A DNA stretch of 64,000 nt from Kazachstania africana CBS 2517 (lineage: Eukaryota > Ascomycota > Saccharomycetes > Saccharomycetales > Saccharomycetaceae), in assembly GCF_000304475.1 (NCBI RefSeq), contig NC_018945.1:1-64000 (forward strand), written 5' to 3'. This document shows positions 46,123 to 58,423 of this stretch, one piece after another (within the stretch, counting starts at the first letter, position 1; the number at the start of each line of letters is the position of its first letter). Made by a program: the position numbers and the translations under genes. Under the pieces are notes generated by a model. That model saw only the letters and a program-made list of their open reading frames with translations, was not told where the DNA came from and searched no databases.

Positions 46123-47844
46123 TCATAATTTTAGTATGATTTCATTATATAGGTCATCTAAGCACTTTTGTAAAGGGTGGTTGATATCTTCAAAACTATT
46201 TCCATTTTTCAAATATTGTTGATAAGCGTCAACTGTATATGATTTGAAATTGATTTTTTTGCTAGGGTTGTAAATTTGATAGTTCAATCGGTCGACAAAA
46301 AAATGCAGCAAGTTTCTTTCATATCTCAAGTAAATACAAATTGTTGGCAATTTCTTGAAAAATTTGCTTAGAGGCACTTCAAAAAACAAAGAGAAATGCT
46401 TTATTATATTTTGTAATTCGATTAAATTCATGTTATCAATAGTGGGAAACTCTAGATAGTCGTAAATTTCTTTTGTAAATTTCTCCGGGTTTTTTTGATG
46501 GATGGTTTCGAATGTGATTCTCTTTGAAAAGTCACCTTCTAAAAACTTTAATCTCTCCTCTAAATATTCTATTGTCATGTCGAATTTTTTGAAAAATTTC
46601 AAATTATCGTTTTCAATATCATGAAGTAATTCGTTAACTTTAGCAAACTTTTGGTTCTTCATTTCAATTTCTTCAATTAATTTCCCTTTCTCACTTTGAA
46701 GATTATGGATTTTGTTGTATGCCTTCAGTAATAGTCCATCATTCGAATTTCTAATTTGATCATCAATCGCCTTCACAGACTTTTCATTAGCGTCAAGTAA
46801 ATCTTTTGATTTCTGATCGATAAAATTCACAATTTCTTCCTTATTATCATCAAGTTTTGAAGCAAATTCGGACAACTTGTTAGAAAAATTCGAGTTACAT
46901 TCGAAACATTTTTTAGTATTATCATTAATTTTACTTAAACCCTTCATATTTTCATTCTTCAGCTCCTTGAGTGAAGATAGAACTGAAGTGGTATATTGAT
47001 CAAGGGAACTTTCGCTAAAAGAGAGTATTTTTTCATTTTTTTTCTTGAATAAAACGTTGAAATCAATATCTGTAGACGAATCAAGATATTCTTCTAAAAC
47101 TGGACCTAATGGAACATTGAATAAAACAATCTTCCCTAATCGAGATCTTATTCTTTCAATCTCAATAGTCTCCTCATTTTTTGCATTTTTGCGTTTTTCT
47201 TGAAATCTGTCTACTTCTCTCTGTAGACTTGAAATTGCTTTATCCTTACATAGTATTTCTTTCTTAAAATTTTCTGTCACAATGGAAAGTTGAGAATTGA
47301 AAGCATATTCTGTGAGCTCAATTCGTTTGCTGTTACATTCCTGGTCATGTTTCTTCAGTTTATTTATTTGCTGCATCAATTGCTTTATTTTTGAAGAGAA
47401 ACTAGCCTTGTCGACATTTGATTTCTCCCTTAATGTACGCAATTCCTTTTGTAACAGATTCTGTTCAATTCTCATTGCAGCCAAACTTTCAGCCATTAGT
47501 TTATCAGACTTTCCTTCCTCCTGGGATTCTTGTATATCTGCCTCCTTAACATCTACTCTTTCAGAAGGGATTTTGCTCTTTTGTAAAAGCTTGTTGTTGT
47601 TGGCGGCGATCATTGTCTTTAAAGGACTACTAAATTCTGAGAGACTGTTGTTATTTGACACATAACTTCTGCCCAGACCGACCTTACTCTGAGTACCCGC
47701 AGTGCTTGGGATATTGTTGAGTGTCACAGGAGGATGTGACAAGTTTTCGTCATTCCTCTCTGGTGTACTTGGCGCAACTGCAACTTCCTCGTTCATATTC
47801 GGATCCTTGCTAGAGAAAAAGCTATTAAATAGTTCCATACCCAT
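46123..47844 (-). CDS. CNM67: Spindle-pole-body coiled-coil protein, Cnm67/Ady3 family
   Basis: 573 codons. An unstructured N-terminus of about 110 residues is followed by long coiled coils (about 110-230 and 290-420, rich in Lys/Glu/Gln/Leu) and a folded C-terminal domain of about 120 residues ending in a PLQKCLDDLY helix. Cnm67 (581 residues in S. cerevisiae) is the spacer of the outer plaque of the spindle pole body and anchors it through its C-terminal domain. Ady3 (about 790 residues) is its duplicate, used at the leading edge of the prospore membrane. Length favours Cnm67, while the neighbour LRG1 is next to ADY3 in S. cerevisiae. If only one copy exists in this species, it may serve both roles. 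Confidence 0.7.
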   Translation of the reverse strand: MGMELFNSFFSSKDPNMNEEVAVAPSTPERNDENLSHPPVTLNNIPSTAGTQSKVGLGRSYVSNNNSLSEFSSPLKTMIAANNNKLLQKSKIPSERVDVKEADIQESQEEGKSDKLMAESLAAMRIEQNLLQKELRTLREKSNVDKASFSSKIKQLMQQINKLKKHDQECNSKRIELTEYAFNSQLSIVTENFKKEILCKDKAISSLQREVDRFQEKRKNAKNEETIEIERIRSRLGKIVLFNVPLGPVLEEYLDSSTDIDFNVLFKKKNEKILSFSESSLDQYTTSVLSSLKELKNENMKGLSKINDNTKKCFECNSNFSNKLSEFASKLDDNKEEIVNFIDQKSKDLLDANEKSVKAIDDQIRNSNDGLLLKAYNKIHNLQSEKGKLIEEIEMKNQKFAKVNELLHDIENDNLKFFKKFDMTIEYLEERLKFLEGDFSKRITFETIHQKNPEKFTKEIYDYLEFPTIDNMNLIELQNIIKHFSLFFEVPLSKFFKKLPTICIYLRYERNLLHFFVDRLNYQIYNPSKKINFKSYTVDAYQQYLKNGNSFEDINHPLQKCLDDLYNEIILKL

Positions 47845-49889
<2,045 letters not shown>

Positions 49890-50061
49890 AATATATGAAA
49901 ATCTATATATATATATATGAATACATAAAATTGTCACATTTAATTACTTGAAATTGTGGATAAGCGAAATTTGCTCGAAGAATTAGAAGAAAGAAAAATT
50001 GGTCTAGAAAGTTACAGACCGCTAAGAGAGAGGTAACATTGATATTGAAACACGGTAAAAA

Positions 50062-50990
50062 ATGACTATGACAAATTCAGACCCTATCAAAATTACCAAC
50101 ACAGAGATTGCCCAAGAGTTTTTGGACAAGTACGACACATTTTTGTTCGACTGTGATGGTGTATTATGGTTAGGCAATCATTTATTGCCAAACACAAAGG
50201 AAATTTTAGCAAAGTTGAACTCTTTAGGCAAACAACTGGTATTTGTTACTAATAACTCTACTAAATCGCGTCTCTCTTACACTAAAAAGTTCGCCTCCTT
50301 TGGTATTGAAGTCACTCAAGATCAAATTTTTAATTCAGGTTATGCTTCTGCAGTCTATGTTCGTGATTTTTTGAAGTTGGTTCCTGGAAAGGATAAGATC
50401 TGGACCTTTGGTGAATCAGGTGTTGCCGAAGAGTTGGAACTAATGGGTTATGAAACATTAGGTGGCAGCGATGCAAGACTGGATGAGCCATTTGATGTTG
50501 CAACTTCTCCATTCCTAGCAAATGGTCTCGATGAGGACGTTACCTGTGTCGTTGCAGGTCTAGATACTAAGGTAAACTACCATAGACTCGCAATTACTTT
50601 ACAATATTTGAGAAAGGAAAATGTTCATTTTGTTGGTACTAACGTTGATTCCACTTTCCCACAAAAGGGTTACATTCTGCCAGGTGCTGGTTCTATGGTT
50701 GAGTCACTTGCTTTCTCTTCGGGGAGAAGACCAGCTTATTGCGGTAAGCCAAACATGAACATGCTAAATACGATTGTTTCAGCCAAGAAGTTAGAAAAAA
50801 GTAAATGTTGTATGGTGGGCGATAGATTAAACACAGATATGAGGTTTGGTGTTGAAGGTAAATTAGGAGGTACTCTATTAGTCTTAAGTGGTATTGAACT
50901 GAAGAAAGGGCTCTGGAAATTACCGAAGAACATCCCAGACCAAAATATTACGTTGAAAAGCTAGGTGATATTTATGATTTAACCAAGTAA
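50062..50990 (+). CDS. PHO13: Pho13 HAD-family phosphatase, 3' end shifted by one base
   Basis: Open from ATG 50062 to TAG 50962-50964 (300 codons). HAD motif I FDCDGVLW is at residues 29-36, motif II TNNS at about 65-68, and motif III/IV Lys plus GDRLNTD near 253-259. Pho13 removes phosphate from toxic side products such as 2-phospholactate and 4-phosphoerythronate and hydrolyses p-nitrophenyl phosphate in vitro. In the other frame, just before the stop, the sequence continues with [15 protein letters not shown] and TAA at 50988-50990, closely matching the conserved C-terminus of Pho13. A one-base error or mutation near the CAAAA run at 50941 is therefore likely. The given end is that of the conserved C-terminus. 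The gene may be functional or truncated by about 14 residues. Confidence 0.9.
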
Positions 50991-51199
50991 CGATGATATA
51001 TGTAATGACTAACTTTTTTATACACTTTTTATACAATTTTTCCTTTTCTTAGACACTTTTACCCTTTGAAATATTTCAGAAGTGAACTTAATGTGAAAAT
51101 AATAGAAAATCATTAAGATGTAATCTTTGAACTTTATTTTGCTTAAAACATGATAATAAAAACCCTTCACTTACATACAATTATATGATCAAACTATCA

Positions 51200-51682
51200 T
51201 TAAAACTCCTCACCGTAATATTTACATAATTCTTTTCTCGCCAGTTTGAATTCAACTCTCGCCTGCGTCAATGCCTTAGCAATGGCGTTCAAGTAGGCCG
51301 AGTCATCCCCAGTGAAATTGGCCGCCACAGATGCAGAATCTTGTACTGTATCAATATCTACACTCTCTGCTACCGTGCTCAGTAGGATTTCTTTCTCAGG
51401 AAATGTGCTTTCTGATCTTCTACCGAGGTTTTGAATGCGCTCACAGACCCATGCAATCCTTTGTAAACCTAAAGCTGCTGAGGATCCCTTTAGAAAATGA
51501 CCAAGATTATCTAATTCAGCCAAGTTTTGTGTGGTAGTCAATTGTTTTTCCATTTCATCGAAAGTCGTAATTGCTTGGTCAAAAAACTGAATTATTAAAC
51601 TCTTGGAAAAACCTGGATCATCTTCATCCATTGATATTATTTCATTTAAGATACTCCAATTGACAACTTCTGGTGGGATCAT
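51200..51682 (-). CDS. YPD1: Histidine phosphotransfer protein Ypd1
   Basis: 160 codons (167 in S. cerevisiae). A four-helix-bundle HPt domain is present, with the phospho-accepting histidine at residue 62 in DNLGHFLKGSSAALG. The surface helix QRIAWVCERIQNLGR is very well kept. Ypd1 takes phosphate from the osmosensor kinase Sln1 and passes it to the response regulators Ssk1 and Skn7. Its loss activates the Hog1 pathway and is lethal in S. cerevisiae. The variable loop between helices four and five (about 93-125) is the only diverged part. The position next to PHO13 and GYP7 is the S. cerevisiae order YDL236W-YDL235C-YDL234C. Confidence 0.97.
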   Translation of the reverse strand: MIPPEVVNWSILNEIISMDEDDPGFSKSLIIQFFDQAITTFDEMEKQLTTTQNLAELDNLGHFLKGSSAALGLQRIAWVCERIQNLGRRSESTFPEKEILLSTVAESVDIDTVQDSASVAANFTGDDSAYLNAIAKALTQARVEFKLARKELCKYYGEEF

Positions 51683-52102
51683 GATAATTATATTCTTGTA
51701 AACGTTTTATTTCAGATTTTTCTTCTTACCTAATCGGTCCCAAACAAAGCACAGTTACGCCTAATATGACAAATTACTCGAACGAGCGAAGTATAATGGC
51801 TATCTTGATGCAATCACCTTATTGGAAGTGCTTGTTCCCAATTAGCTTTTGAGTTTATCTCGAGGATCTTTTCTAATATGTTCGTTTCTATTTTGGGTAC
51901 GTAATATAAAATTTTCGTTTAGCAAAATTAATTCCTGGAGACTAAGGCGTCCCTAGATCGGCCGGGGTCCACCTACATCATACTGCCATAGAAACATCAC
52001 GATACTGTGACATACATAAAGAATATATATTTATATTGAAAACTTGGCATATTGAATGTAAAAATCTAGCAATGAGAACAAGGAGTAGGGTTTATAATAT
52101 AT

Positions 52103-54349
52103 TTATCTAATTGAGCCCCTTGTTCTTGGAGCCTCCTTTTGAATAATCATGGATTTAGAGAGAAGTAGCTGCAAACGTTTGCTTTTCCATGGCAGCTCTG
52201 ATGTTGGGTCTCCTAATTCCTGCTGATGGATATTGGCACCTGAAGTGTATGTCTCCTCGTGACTCGGTATGAACTCTGATTTTCTTTCCATGATTGTCAT
52301 CAGTTTCTCGAATCGAATAAACAGTAGCTCACTTCTGATCATGAGATCTTTCCAATTCATTGTACTATGCATATCATTAAAATATTTCAAAACTTGATCA
52401 AATTGATTCAGATTCTGAATAACAGGGTCACAATTCTTTTGTAAGATAGCTAACATGAAAAACAACTGGAATTGGGACGAGTAGAAATCTGTAAAGAAGA
52501 TTTCCCAAATAGAACAAACATCTTCAAAATCGAATTCTCGCTTGAACCACACCAATAGCATCCTGAAACAGAAAAAGAGATTGGATGAATCACATTTAGA
52601 TAAATGTTCACTCAACTTTGGTAACATCAGCTGACATAGTTCCACCATGGTTAACATTTGATCTCTTATGCCAGATTGATCCCTCAAAAAATTCCGTTCC
52701 ATCCGCTCCATAAATTTGACAAAACACCAGTAGGCCATCGTTTCATCTCTTAGAATATAATAAATTGGTGATAAAAGATCTGTCATGCCCTGTACATATC
52801 CTAAATCCGAATTGAAGACATTGAATGTAACTAAAATATTCTTCAAGGCAATCAAATTTGGATTTTTGATTTTCCAGTGTTCAGCTTCAGATGTATCAGA
52901 ACCAGCTTCCTCATTATCATCTTCTGGCTTCTTTCCATCAGGGGTGTTCCATTTATAGATATCTAAATTTCTGTCATTTCTCTTTACATCTTTTTCAATT
53001 CTAAAGATTTGATCATCCCAATATTCTTGTTCTGATTCATCGTCCTCATCATCAAAACTGGTTATCTTGAGTAGCCATTTATTTTTGTATTCATTATAAG
53101 ATTCCTTTAAACTCTGTTGAATTTGTATTCTTTCGTCTGCCGAAGAATCCCATGGATAAACACCCATCAAGAATAACCACACTTCTTTTCTCAACTCCAT
53201 ATCAGATATTCCGCCATGGAAAATATAATCTTTAATCTCATTGACCGTTAATGACAGTCTACCTTGGGAATCAAAAAATGAGTTCCACTTCTGCCTATTT
53301 AACGGGAAGTTCCTTTCCATGGCCTTATTTAATTCTTCTTGAGTAAAACTAACATCAGAAGTCATATCAAAACCTAAATCATTTTTTAAAATTCTTTGAT
53401 AATGTTCATTTAACCTATGCATTGATTGATAATTGTCAGCTTCTTCCTTCACTCCAAGAGCCCATTTAGCCAAATAAACTCTTGCAGAATCAAAATCATC
53501 CTGAATTTCAATAACTCTTGGATTCTTCAGTAGTTTTTGAACATAAAAACTGTTCTTGTTCCTTTCTACTAGTTGTACCACAGGATGGCTTTTAATAAGA
53601 TTCGTCATAATTGTACTAGATTTGGAGGTGGCATTGGCAATATGTGACATAATAGACCATTTTGCTGACTCCCACTTGTTCCAAAAATCGTCTCCCGTGG
53701 AAATAGGTTCGGTTGATTTGTTCTCTTGATCAGTTGTACTTTTCAAAGCACTTGCTGAAAAGTTCCTCAAATCATCTAGGGAAGGGTTGACTAACCATAC
53801 TGTCTGATCGACTTTCGTCTTTTGTAAATCAACCAATTTGGCCACGGTATCTCTTACATCAATGCCACCCCAGTATACATCACCAGAACTGGTGAATGGA
53901 TCGAATGATTTATTCAGTTGCTTCTTCTTTTTGAGAGTCGATGGACAAACGTCATCGTGAAAGAATAATACTGGCAGAGTTGAATCACCCCTAGTATCCT
54001 TTAAATGTGATATCATAGAACCATACCACCATCCAGATGGGCTTGGTGGCCTGAATTCAATGCAATATAGACTGGGTAATGAAACTCTGAAAGATGAAAA
54101 CGCACCACTAGACTCCATTATGATGCTCACATCCATTTCCACTGGCTTCTGCTCAGTGATTAGCTTTTCATCCATCTCAATCAACAATTGTAATTGCTTC
54201 ACAGACAGTGAGGATTCAGGAATCCATAGTAGTTGTGGATCTGTGGTACCTGCCACCGTTATTAATAGGAACCCTGGAAAATTATCACGAGCATTCTTCG
54301 TAGGGTGGACAAAAACTTTTGATTTGCAAAAGACTAAGTCAGTCCTCAT
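52103..54349 (-). CDS. GYP7: Rab GTPase-activating protein Gyp7
   Basis: 748 codons from ATG 54349; the open frame two codons further upstream begins with TTG and was rejected (S. cerevisiae 746). The N-terminal half carries the fungal/Rab-binding region with a PSPSGWWYG-like segment. The TBC domain covers about 390-690, with the arginine finger in KDVKRND and the glutamine finger in LGYVQGMTDLLSP. An acidic insert (DDEDDESEQE and DDNEEAGSDTSEAE) lies inside the domain. Gyp7 stimulates GTP hydrolysis of Ypt7 at late endosomes and vacuoles, limiting fusion with the vacuole. It is divergent from IES2. Confidence 0.95.
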   Translation of the reverse strand: MRTDLVFCKSKVFVHPTKNARDNFPGFLLITVAGTTDPQLLWIPESSLSVKQLQLLIEMDEKLITEQKPVEMDVSIIMESSGAFSSFRVSLPSLYCIEFRPPSPSGWWYGSMISHLKDTRGDSTLPVLFFHDDVCPSTLKKKKQLNKSFDPFTSSGDVYWGGIDVRDTVAKLVDLQKTKVDQTVWLVNPSLDDLRNFSASALKSTTDQENKSTEPISTGDDFWNKWESAKWSIMSHIANATSKSSTIMTNLIKSHPVVQLVERNKNSFYVQKLLKNPRVIEIQDDFDSARVYLAKWALGVKEEADNYQSMHRLNEHYQRILKNDLGFDMTSDVSFTQEELNKAMERNFPLNRQKWNSFFDSQGRLSLTVNEIKDYIFHGGISDMELRKEVWLFLMGVYPWDSSADERIQIQQSLKESYNEYKNKWLLKITSFDDEDDESEQEYWDDQIFRIEKDVKRNDRNLDIYKWNTPDGKKPEDDNEEAGSDTSEAEHWKIKNPNLIALKNILVTFNVFNSDLGYVQGMTDLLSPIYYILRDETMAYWCFVKFMERMERNFLRDQSGIRDQMLTMVELCQLMLPKLSEHLSKCDSSNLFFCFRMLLVWFKREFDFEDVCSIWEIFFTDFYSSQFQLFFMLAILQKNCDPVIQNLNQFDQVLKYFNDMHSTMNWKDLMIRSELLFIRFEKLMTIMERKSEFIPSHEETYTSGANIHQQELGDPTSELPWKSKRLQLLLSKSMIIQKEAPRTRGSIR

Positions 54350-54569
54350 GTTCAAAAATTCAGCTCCCTATTTACTGTAATGTGCTATTTCTATTGGGCT
54401 GTTACAGAAGTTCATTTAAAATAAAATCCGACCTTAGTTAATTGTATATGGTATCCTATCATATAAAAATTATTCCGACTAGGCGCAGGATCAAATTGGA
54501 GGATTTGACTTTAAAAGACTAAGTTGAAGTGCTGTTTGAGACAGATTATAGCTTAGTAACCAGGTTAAG

Positions 54570-55445
54570 ATGGCCAAGACTACCGACGAATGGGATGAGT
54601 CAGCAGAAGTTTCTGAAGAAAGTGACTTTTTAGATGATGAAGAGGAAGAGTACGTGGATGAATATAATGATGACGACGATTATGTAGACGACTCTGCGAC
54701 AACTAAGAATGACAGCAAAACAAGCAGGGGCAAGAGTAAGAAAGATGGGAGAATGAAGAGGAAAGTAGTGCTGCTGGAAGAAGAAGAAGAAGAAGAAGCT
54801 ATAGTTCCTTCCCCCAAGAGGAGGAATATGCACGCTTTGCCTACTGACGAGGAAGAGGACATTGAAAACGAAGAAGATGAAGAAGTGGAGGTGGAAGAAG
54901 AGGAATTAGAGGAGGACTTGGAGGCAGGAGAGGAAGAAATAGAGGATGAAGAGGTTGATGAGGAAGATGAAGAGGAAGAAGGCGAAGAACAAGAACTAGA
55001 GGAAGAGGAAGACGAAGCTTCTAATAGTGCTCTCGAAACAGATGAAACTGGGTTAGAGGACTCAAAAGAACATACAATTGACATCCCATCTACTGCAAGT
55101 GCTGGGAGAAGTAAAATGCTGCTCAAGCTTTTAGACTCGAGCTCCAGTTCGAAAAAAGAGTTTCTCACCGAAGAAGAGATACAGTTACGTAAACTGGAAA
55201 ATGCTCGTAAGAGGAAGAACTTGAAGGAGAAGAGACTGGAAGAAGAAAAACGTGATACTATAAATAAACTGCTGAAGAAGAGGGCAGGCAAATCGAGAAG
55301 TCGTCTTCCAAGGGAGAACGAGGATAATGACGAAAGCGACGATGGCTCCAGTTTTACCAAACCAAGAAGGCCCTACTTTGCACAGGGTTTCATAAGAACA
55401 ATCAGAACGTACAGCCAAGATCTGTACTGCACATATGATGAATGA
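54570..55445 (+). CDS. IES2: INO80 complex subunit Ies2
   Basis: 291 codons (about 320 in S. cerevisiae). The first 170 residues are mostly Glu/Asp with Lys patches (nuclear, intrinsically disordered). The PAPA-1-type conserved region begins about 205 with EEIQLRKLENARKRKN and runs through DTINKLLKKRAGKSR to KPRRPY. The end carries the short conserved RTYSQDLYCTYDE-like tail. Ies2 stimulates the ATPase of the INO80 chromatin remodeller. IES2 is YNL215W in S. cerevisiae, again a chromosome XIV gene inside a chromosome IV-type neighbourhood. The Glu codon runs create a long Ser-rich open frame on the opposite strand that is not a gene. Confidence 0.92.
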   Translation: MAKTTDEWDESAEVSEESDFLDDEEEEYVDEYNDDDDYVDDSATTKNDSKTSRGKSKKDGRMKRKVVLLEEEEEEEAIVPSPKRRNMHALPTDEEEDIENEEDEEVEVEEEELEEDLEAGEEEIEDEEVDEEDEEEEGEEQELEEEEDEASNSALETDETGLEDSKEHTIDIPSTASAGRSKMLLKLLDSSSSSKKEFLTEEEIQLRKLENARKRKNLKEKRLEEEKRDTINKLLKKRAGKSRSRLPRENEDNDESDDGSSFTKPRRPYFAQGFIRTIRTYSQDLYCTYDE

Positions 55446-55874
55446 TATATAATACTGCCTATATACAAATAGCATATTTCTTCAAACGGAACCGAAACTC
55501 TCTTAGTAATAAACATGATGAATGGCACAGTGACTGTTCCTTTGTTTTTCCGAGATTTCTGCATTCTTCGAACTTTTTTGGTTGTAAATTAAAATAATGG
55601 ACTCTCGTTTTAAAATATAGAGCGTTCCTTTATTAGAAATACAATTCCTGTAAGACATTAAGCGGGACTGTTGATACGTTCTATAGTTGACTTTTGGAAG
55701 CGAAGTGACTCTGTGATTTGAATTTCTCGAACTTTGATTTTGCTATTCAATTTTATTTAACTCCTGATTTGCGAAAACAAAATTTGCAGATCTTAATATT
55801 TATTGAGAAACAAATTTGCTCGGTAATTTCGAGATCTAGAGTTATATTCTAGTGTATATCAATCTTTATTTACT
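55446..55874. other. IES2-MFG1 intergenic region
   Basis: 429 bases of AT-rich spacer holding the end of IES2 transcription and the MFG1 promoter. No RNA gene was seen. Confidence 0.5.
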
Positions 55875-57977
55875 ATGGAGTCCACTTTACAGAATGAGGA
55901 TCCCTCTCAAACACAGCCTGGAATGTCTCAACAGGCTCAAATGTTTCAATATGCTCAGCAAGCACAGCAAATGTCAAACTTCATGTCTGGGGTCGACCCA
56001 TACATGGTGAATGCTCACATGAACGGTGGGTTTGCAGGTAATACCAATTCTGCCGGTCATAACAACAACCAGTTCATACAGGATGGATCTAATCGATCAC
56101 AGAATCAAGGTGCTAACAATGGCAAAACCAATGGTAATCAGGATAGCAACATGCAGGCGTTCATATTCAGCCAGAATGGCGGTGTTCCAAGCTCAATACC
56201 AGTGGACTCGAGCATACAAGCACAGCTTAAACAGTCTAATTCACTTGGTGGCCAAAATATGACAGGACAGCCAATGCAGATGAATATGGCACAGCATAAT
56301 GCAGAAAGAATGCCTGTATTTCCACCCCAACGGTTTGGAATACAAATGCCAACATTTCCTAACGATAAGCAAAGAAATAGTGTAATACAATCACCCACTG
56401 CAGATGGTAAAGAAAATTCAAATTCAAATTTAATAAATAATAAATCTAATACACTAAAGTCTAGTATACATGATGATAATGAGAAACTCTCCGGTGGTAA
56501 AAAAAGCATTAATAATAACGACACTACCACCAATAATCGTATCAATAACAACAATAATAATGACACCAGTATGAACAATAGTAATCCCGATAGTGCGGGC
56601 GGTGCAACTAAACAATTTCCATATTTTCTAAGAAATGGATTGTCGGCTAATAGGAACAGTATTCCAACTCCGTTCCCTACTATGCCGCCAGGACCCCAAA
56701 TTAAGACCTCCAACAGTCCTGGTGGAAATACCAATCCACAATTTGATACTTCAAAAGTTCCTGCTGGTTTGTTTGCTTATCCTGTCAGAAAATATCTTGC
56801 AAGCATGGCTGCACTAAAATTTCATGAATTAATTAATACTATAAACATGTCAGCCGGTCGCATCACTGAAGCATTATACTGGAAGACATTTATAAACGAT
56901 ATGTTTACTCCTGATGCGGTATTAAGATATGCTAAGACCTCGTCTACGGATTTTAGACAATTTGATTTTCTTATTCCTTTGATTCCCGTTATTTTTGTAA
57001 CATTGGGCAAACTGGGTGTTATCAGAATTGAAATGGTTATTCAACAACTGAAAACTGAAGTTTTAAGTAATGGAACCGTTTTTTTTGATTGTCCAAAATG
57101 TACTTTCACTTATCACTATCCAGATGGAAGTTACATTACCCATTTTGTCCAATTGAAAGGACTTTTCAACTCGAATTTCAAGATTGAATGGGGTGATCTC
57201 TGCATGCACAGTTTTGTACCTGGTATCGAATGGAATGCCTTAGAACGACTTGTGAGCGACAGGGCTGCGAGCTATGAGATCTTTCAAAAATTAAGTAATC
57301 CGGAAGGCGACGCTAAAGGTAAGAGTAATATTAAGATTGAAAGTGATAATAAAAGGACGATTAGCGGGAATGGATCGAATGAACCAGAATCCGATCCAAC
57401 CACAGCAACAGGATATAACGACGATAAGAAAACGAATACAATTATTCCATCAAATTTTGATGCAATTACCCAATTACGTTCATATTTCAGTGTTTTCAGG
57501 AATGTCTCAGTTTTTGGGTCACAAGAAGGTTTAATGAGGGTCATGCAAGTCAGCACAGTCATGTCTGAGCTAAAAAATTTGAAGGTACATCAAAAGCTCA
57601 ATAACATCCAAAGTCCACTTGATGCACTCGTCTCTTATGTAAATGCACACAGAAATGAGCTAAATCAGCAACCATCTGGCTTCAAAAATGATGTTCCCAA
57701 GCATAAAGGACAACACAATTGGAACGGTGATCATGTGCGTGAAAAGATGACGCCAAATATGGATCGTAACAGTGACTCTTTCAATGCACAAAATGCTGCC
57801 ATTTTTAGGACGCAAGCAATGCCTGTCAGTTCACCATATTCACAACCCAATGAGAAAAGACCACCGATGAAGAGAAGACGAACCAGTGGCGTGTCACCTC
57901 TTTCTACAAGAGACATTTCTACTCCGACAGACCTCAATGAATCTGTTGAAGCAAGTAAAAAGAAACATAAATATTAG
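55875..57977 (+). CDS. MFG1: Regulator of filamentous growth Mfg1
   Basis: 700 codons, clearly longer than S. cerevisiae Mfg1 (458). The extra length lies in low-complexity Gln/Met/Asn-rich N-terminal sequence (about 1-240) and a polar C-terminus. The conserved core, about 295-480, starts with PVRKYLASMAALKFHELINT and includes a Cys-x-x-Cys (FDCPKCTF, about 400). Mfg1 acts with Flo8 and Mss11 to activate FLO11 and invasive growth in the nucleus. The call rests on the core and on position (YDL233W lies between GYP7 and OST4 in S. cerevisiae). Poly-Asn tracts suggest disordered, possibly prion-like parts. Confidence 0.85.
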   Translation: MESTLQNEDPSQTQPGMSQQAQMFQYAQQAQQMSNFMSGVDPYMVNAHMNGGFAGNTNSAGHNNNQFIQDGSNRSQNQGANNGKTNGNQDSNMQAFIFSQNGGVPSSIPVDSSIQAQLKQSNSLGGQNMTGQPMQMNMAQHNAERMPVFPPQRFGIQMPTFPNDKQRNSVIQSPTADGKENSNSNLINNKSNTLKSSIHDDNEKLSGGKKSINNNDTTTNNRINNNNNNDTSMNNSNPDSAGGATKQFPYFLRNGLSANRNSIPTPFPTMPPGPQIKTSNSPGGNTNPQFDTSKVPAGLFAYPVRKYLASMAALKFHELINTINMSAGRITEALYWKTFINDMFTPDAVLRYAKTSSTDFRQFDFLIPLIPVIFVTLGKLGVIRIEMVIQQLKTEVLSNGTVFFDCPKCTFTYHYPDGSYITHFVQLKGLFNSNFKIEWGDLCMHSFVPGIEWNALERLVSDRAASYEIFQKLSNPEGDAKGKSNIKIESDNKRTISGNGSNEPESDPTTATGYNDDKKTNTIIPSNFDAITQLRSYFSVFRNVSVFGSQEGLMRVMQVSTVMSELKNLKVHQKLNNIQSPLDALVSYVNAHRNELNQQPSGFKNDVPKHKGQHNWNGDHVREKMTPNMDRNSDSFNAQNAAIFRTQAMPVSSPYSQPNEKRPPMKRRRTSGVSPLSTRDISTPTDLNESVEASKKKHKY

Positions 57978-58264
57978 TAATTTCTCATATAAATGAATAT
58001 TCTTTGTATTATATTAGTGTAATAAATTCAAAATGGCTTTTACCATCGCTGAATATTGCCTCTCTTCTGTTGACGTTAAATTGGTTTGCTTACGTGTCAG
58101 TCATTTCGGAGAACATAAAAAAACATCGGAGTAGATATAAGGACAGCTTGTGTGGTCATTATTATCAACCCTTCCATCTGCAAGGATACATCATAAGATA
58201 ACCATCACTTTCGCCGATTGGGTTCACGAATCAAACTAGGAAACATATAAGCCAAGCTCCGACA

Positions 58265-58423
58265 ATGATTAACGACCAACAGTTGAATGATATATGCATA
58301 ACATTTGGACTACTTTCGATGGTCCTCGTTGTTATTTACCACGCACTTGCTTCTACACAAAAAGGAAATAAAAAGGGAAGTGAAGATATATTTGCACCTC
58401 AAGAGAAACGAAAATCAAAATAG
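58265..58423 (+). CDS. OST4: Oligosaccharyltransferase subunit Ost4
   Basis: 52 codons, so below usual ORF size limits. The N-terminus MINDQQLNDICITFG and the single helix ending in VVIYHAL match the tiny Ost4 membrane protein, which in S. cerevisiae has 36 residues. Ost4 holds Stt3 together with Ost3/Ost6 in the ER oligosaccharyltransferase. The position between MFG1 and BRE4 is exactly that of YDL232W. The C-terminus is 16 residues longer than in S. cerevisiae and charged (KKGSEDIFAPQEKRKSK), in the cytosol by the known topology. The start is set by the conserved N-terminus. Confidence 0.92.
   Translation: MINDQQLNDICITFGLLSMVLVVIYHALASTQKGNKKGSEDIFAPQEKRKSK

Noticed and set aside
54680..55360. 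226-codon Ser-rich ORF on the minus strand
   Set aside because: Shadow of the Glu/Asp codon runs of IES2.
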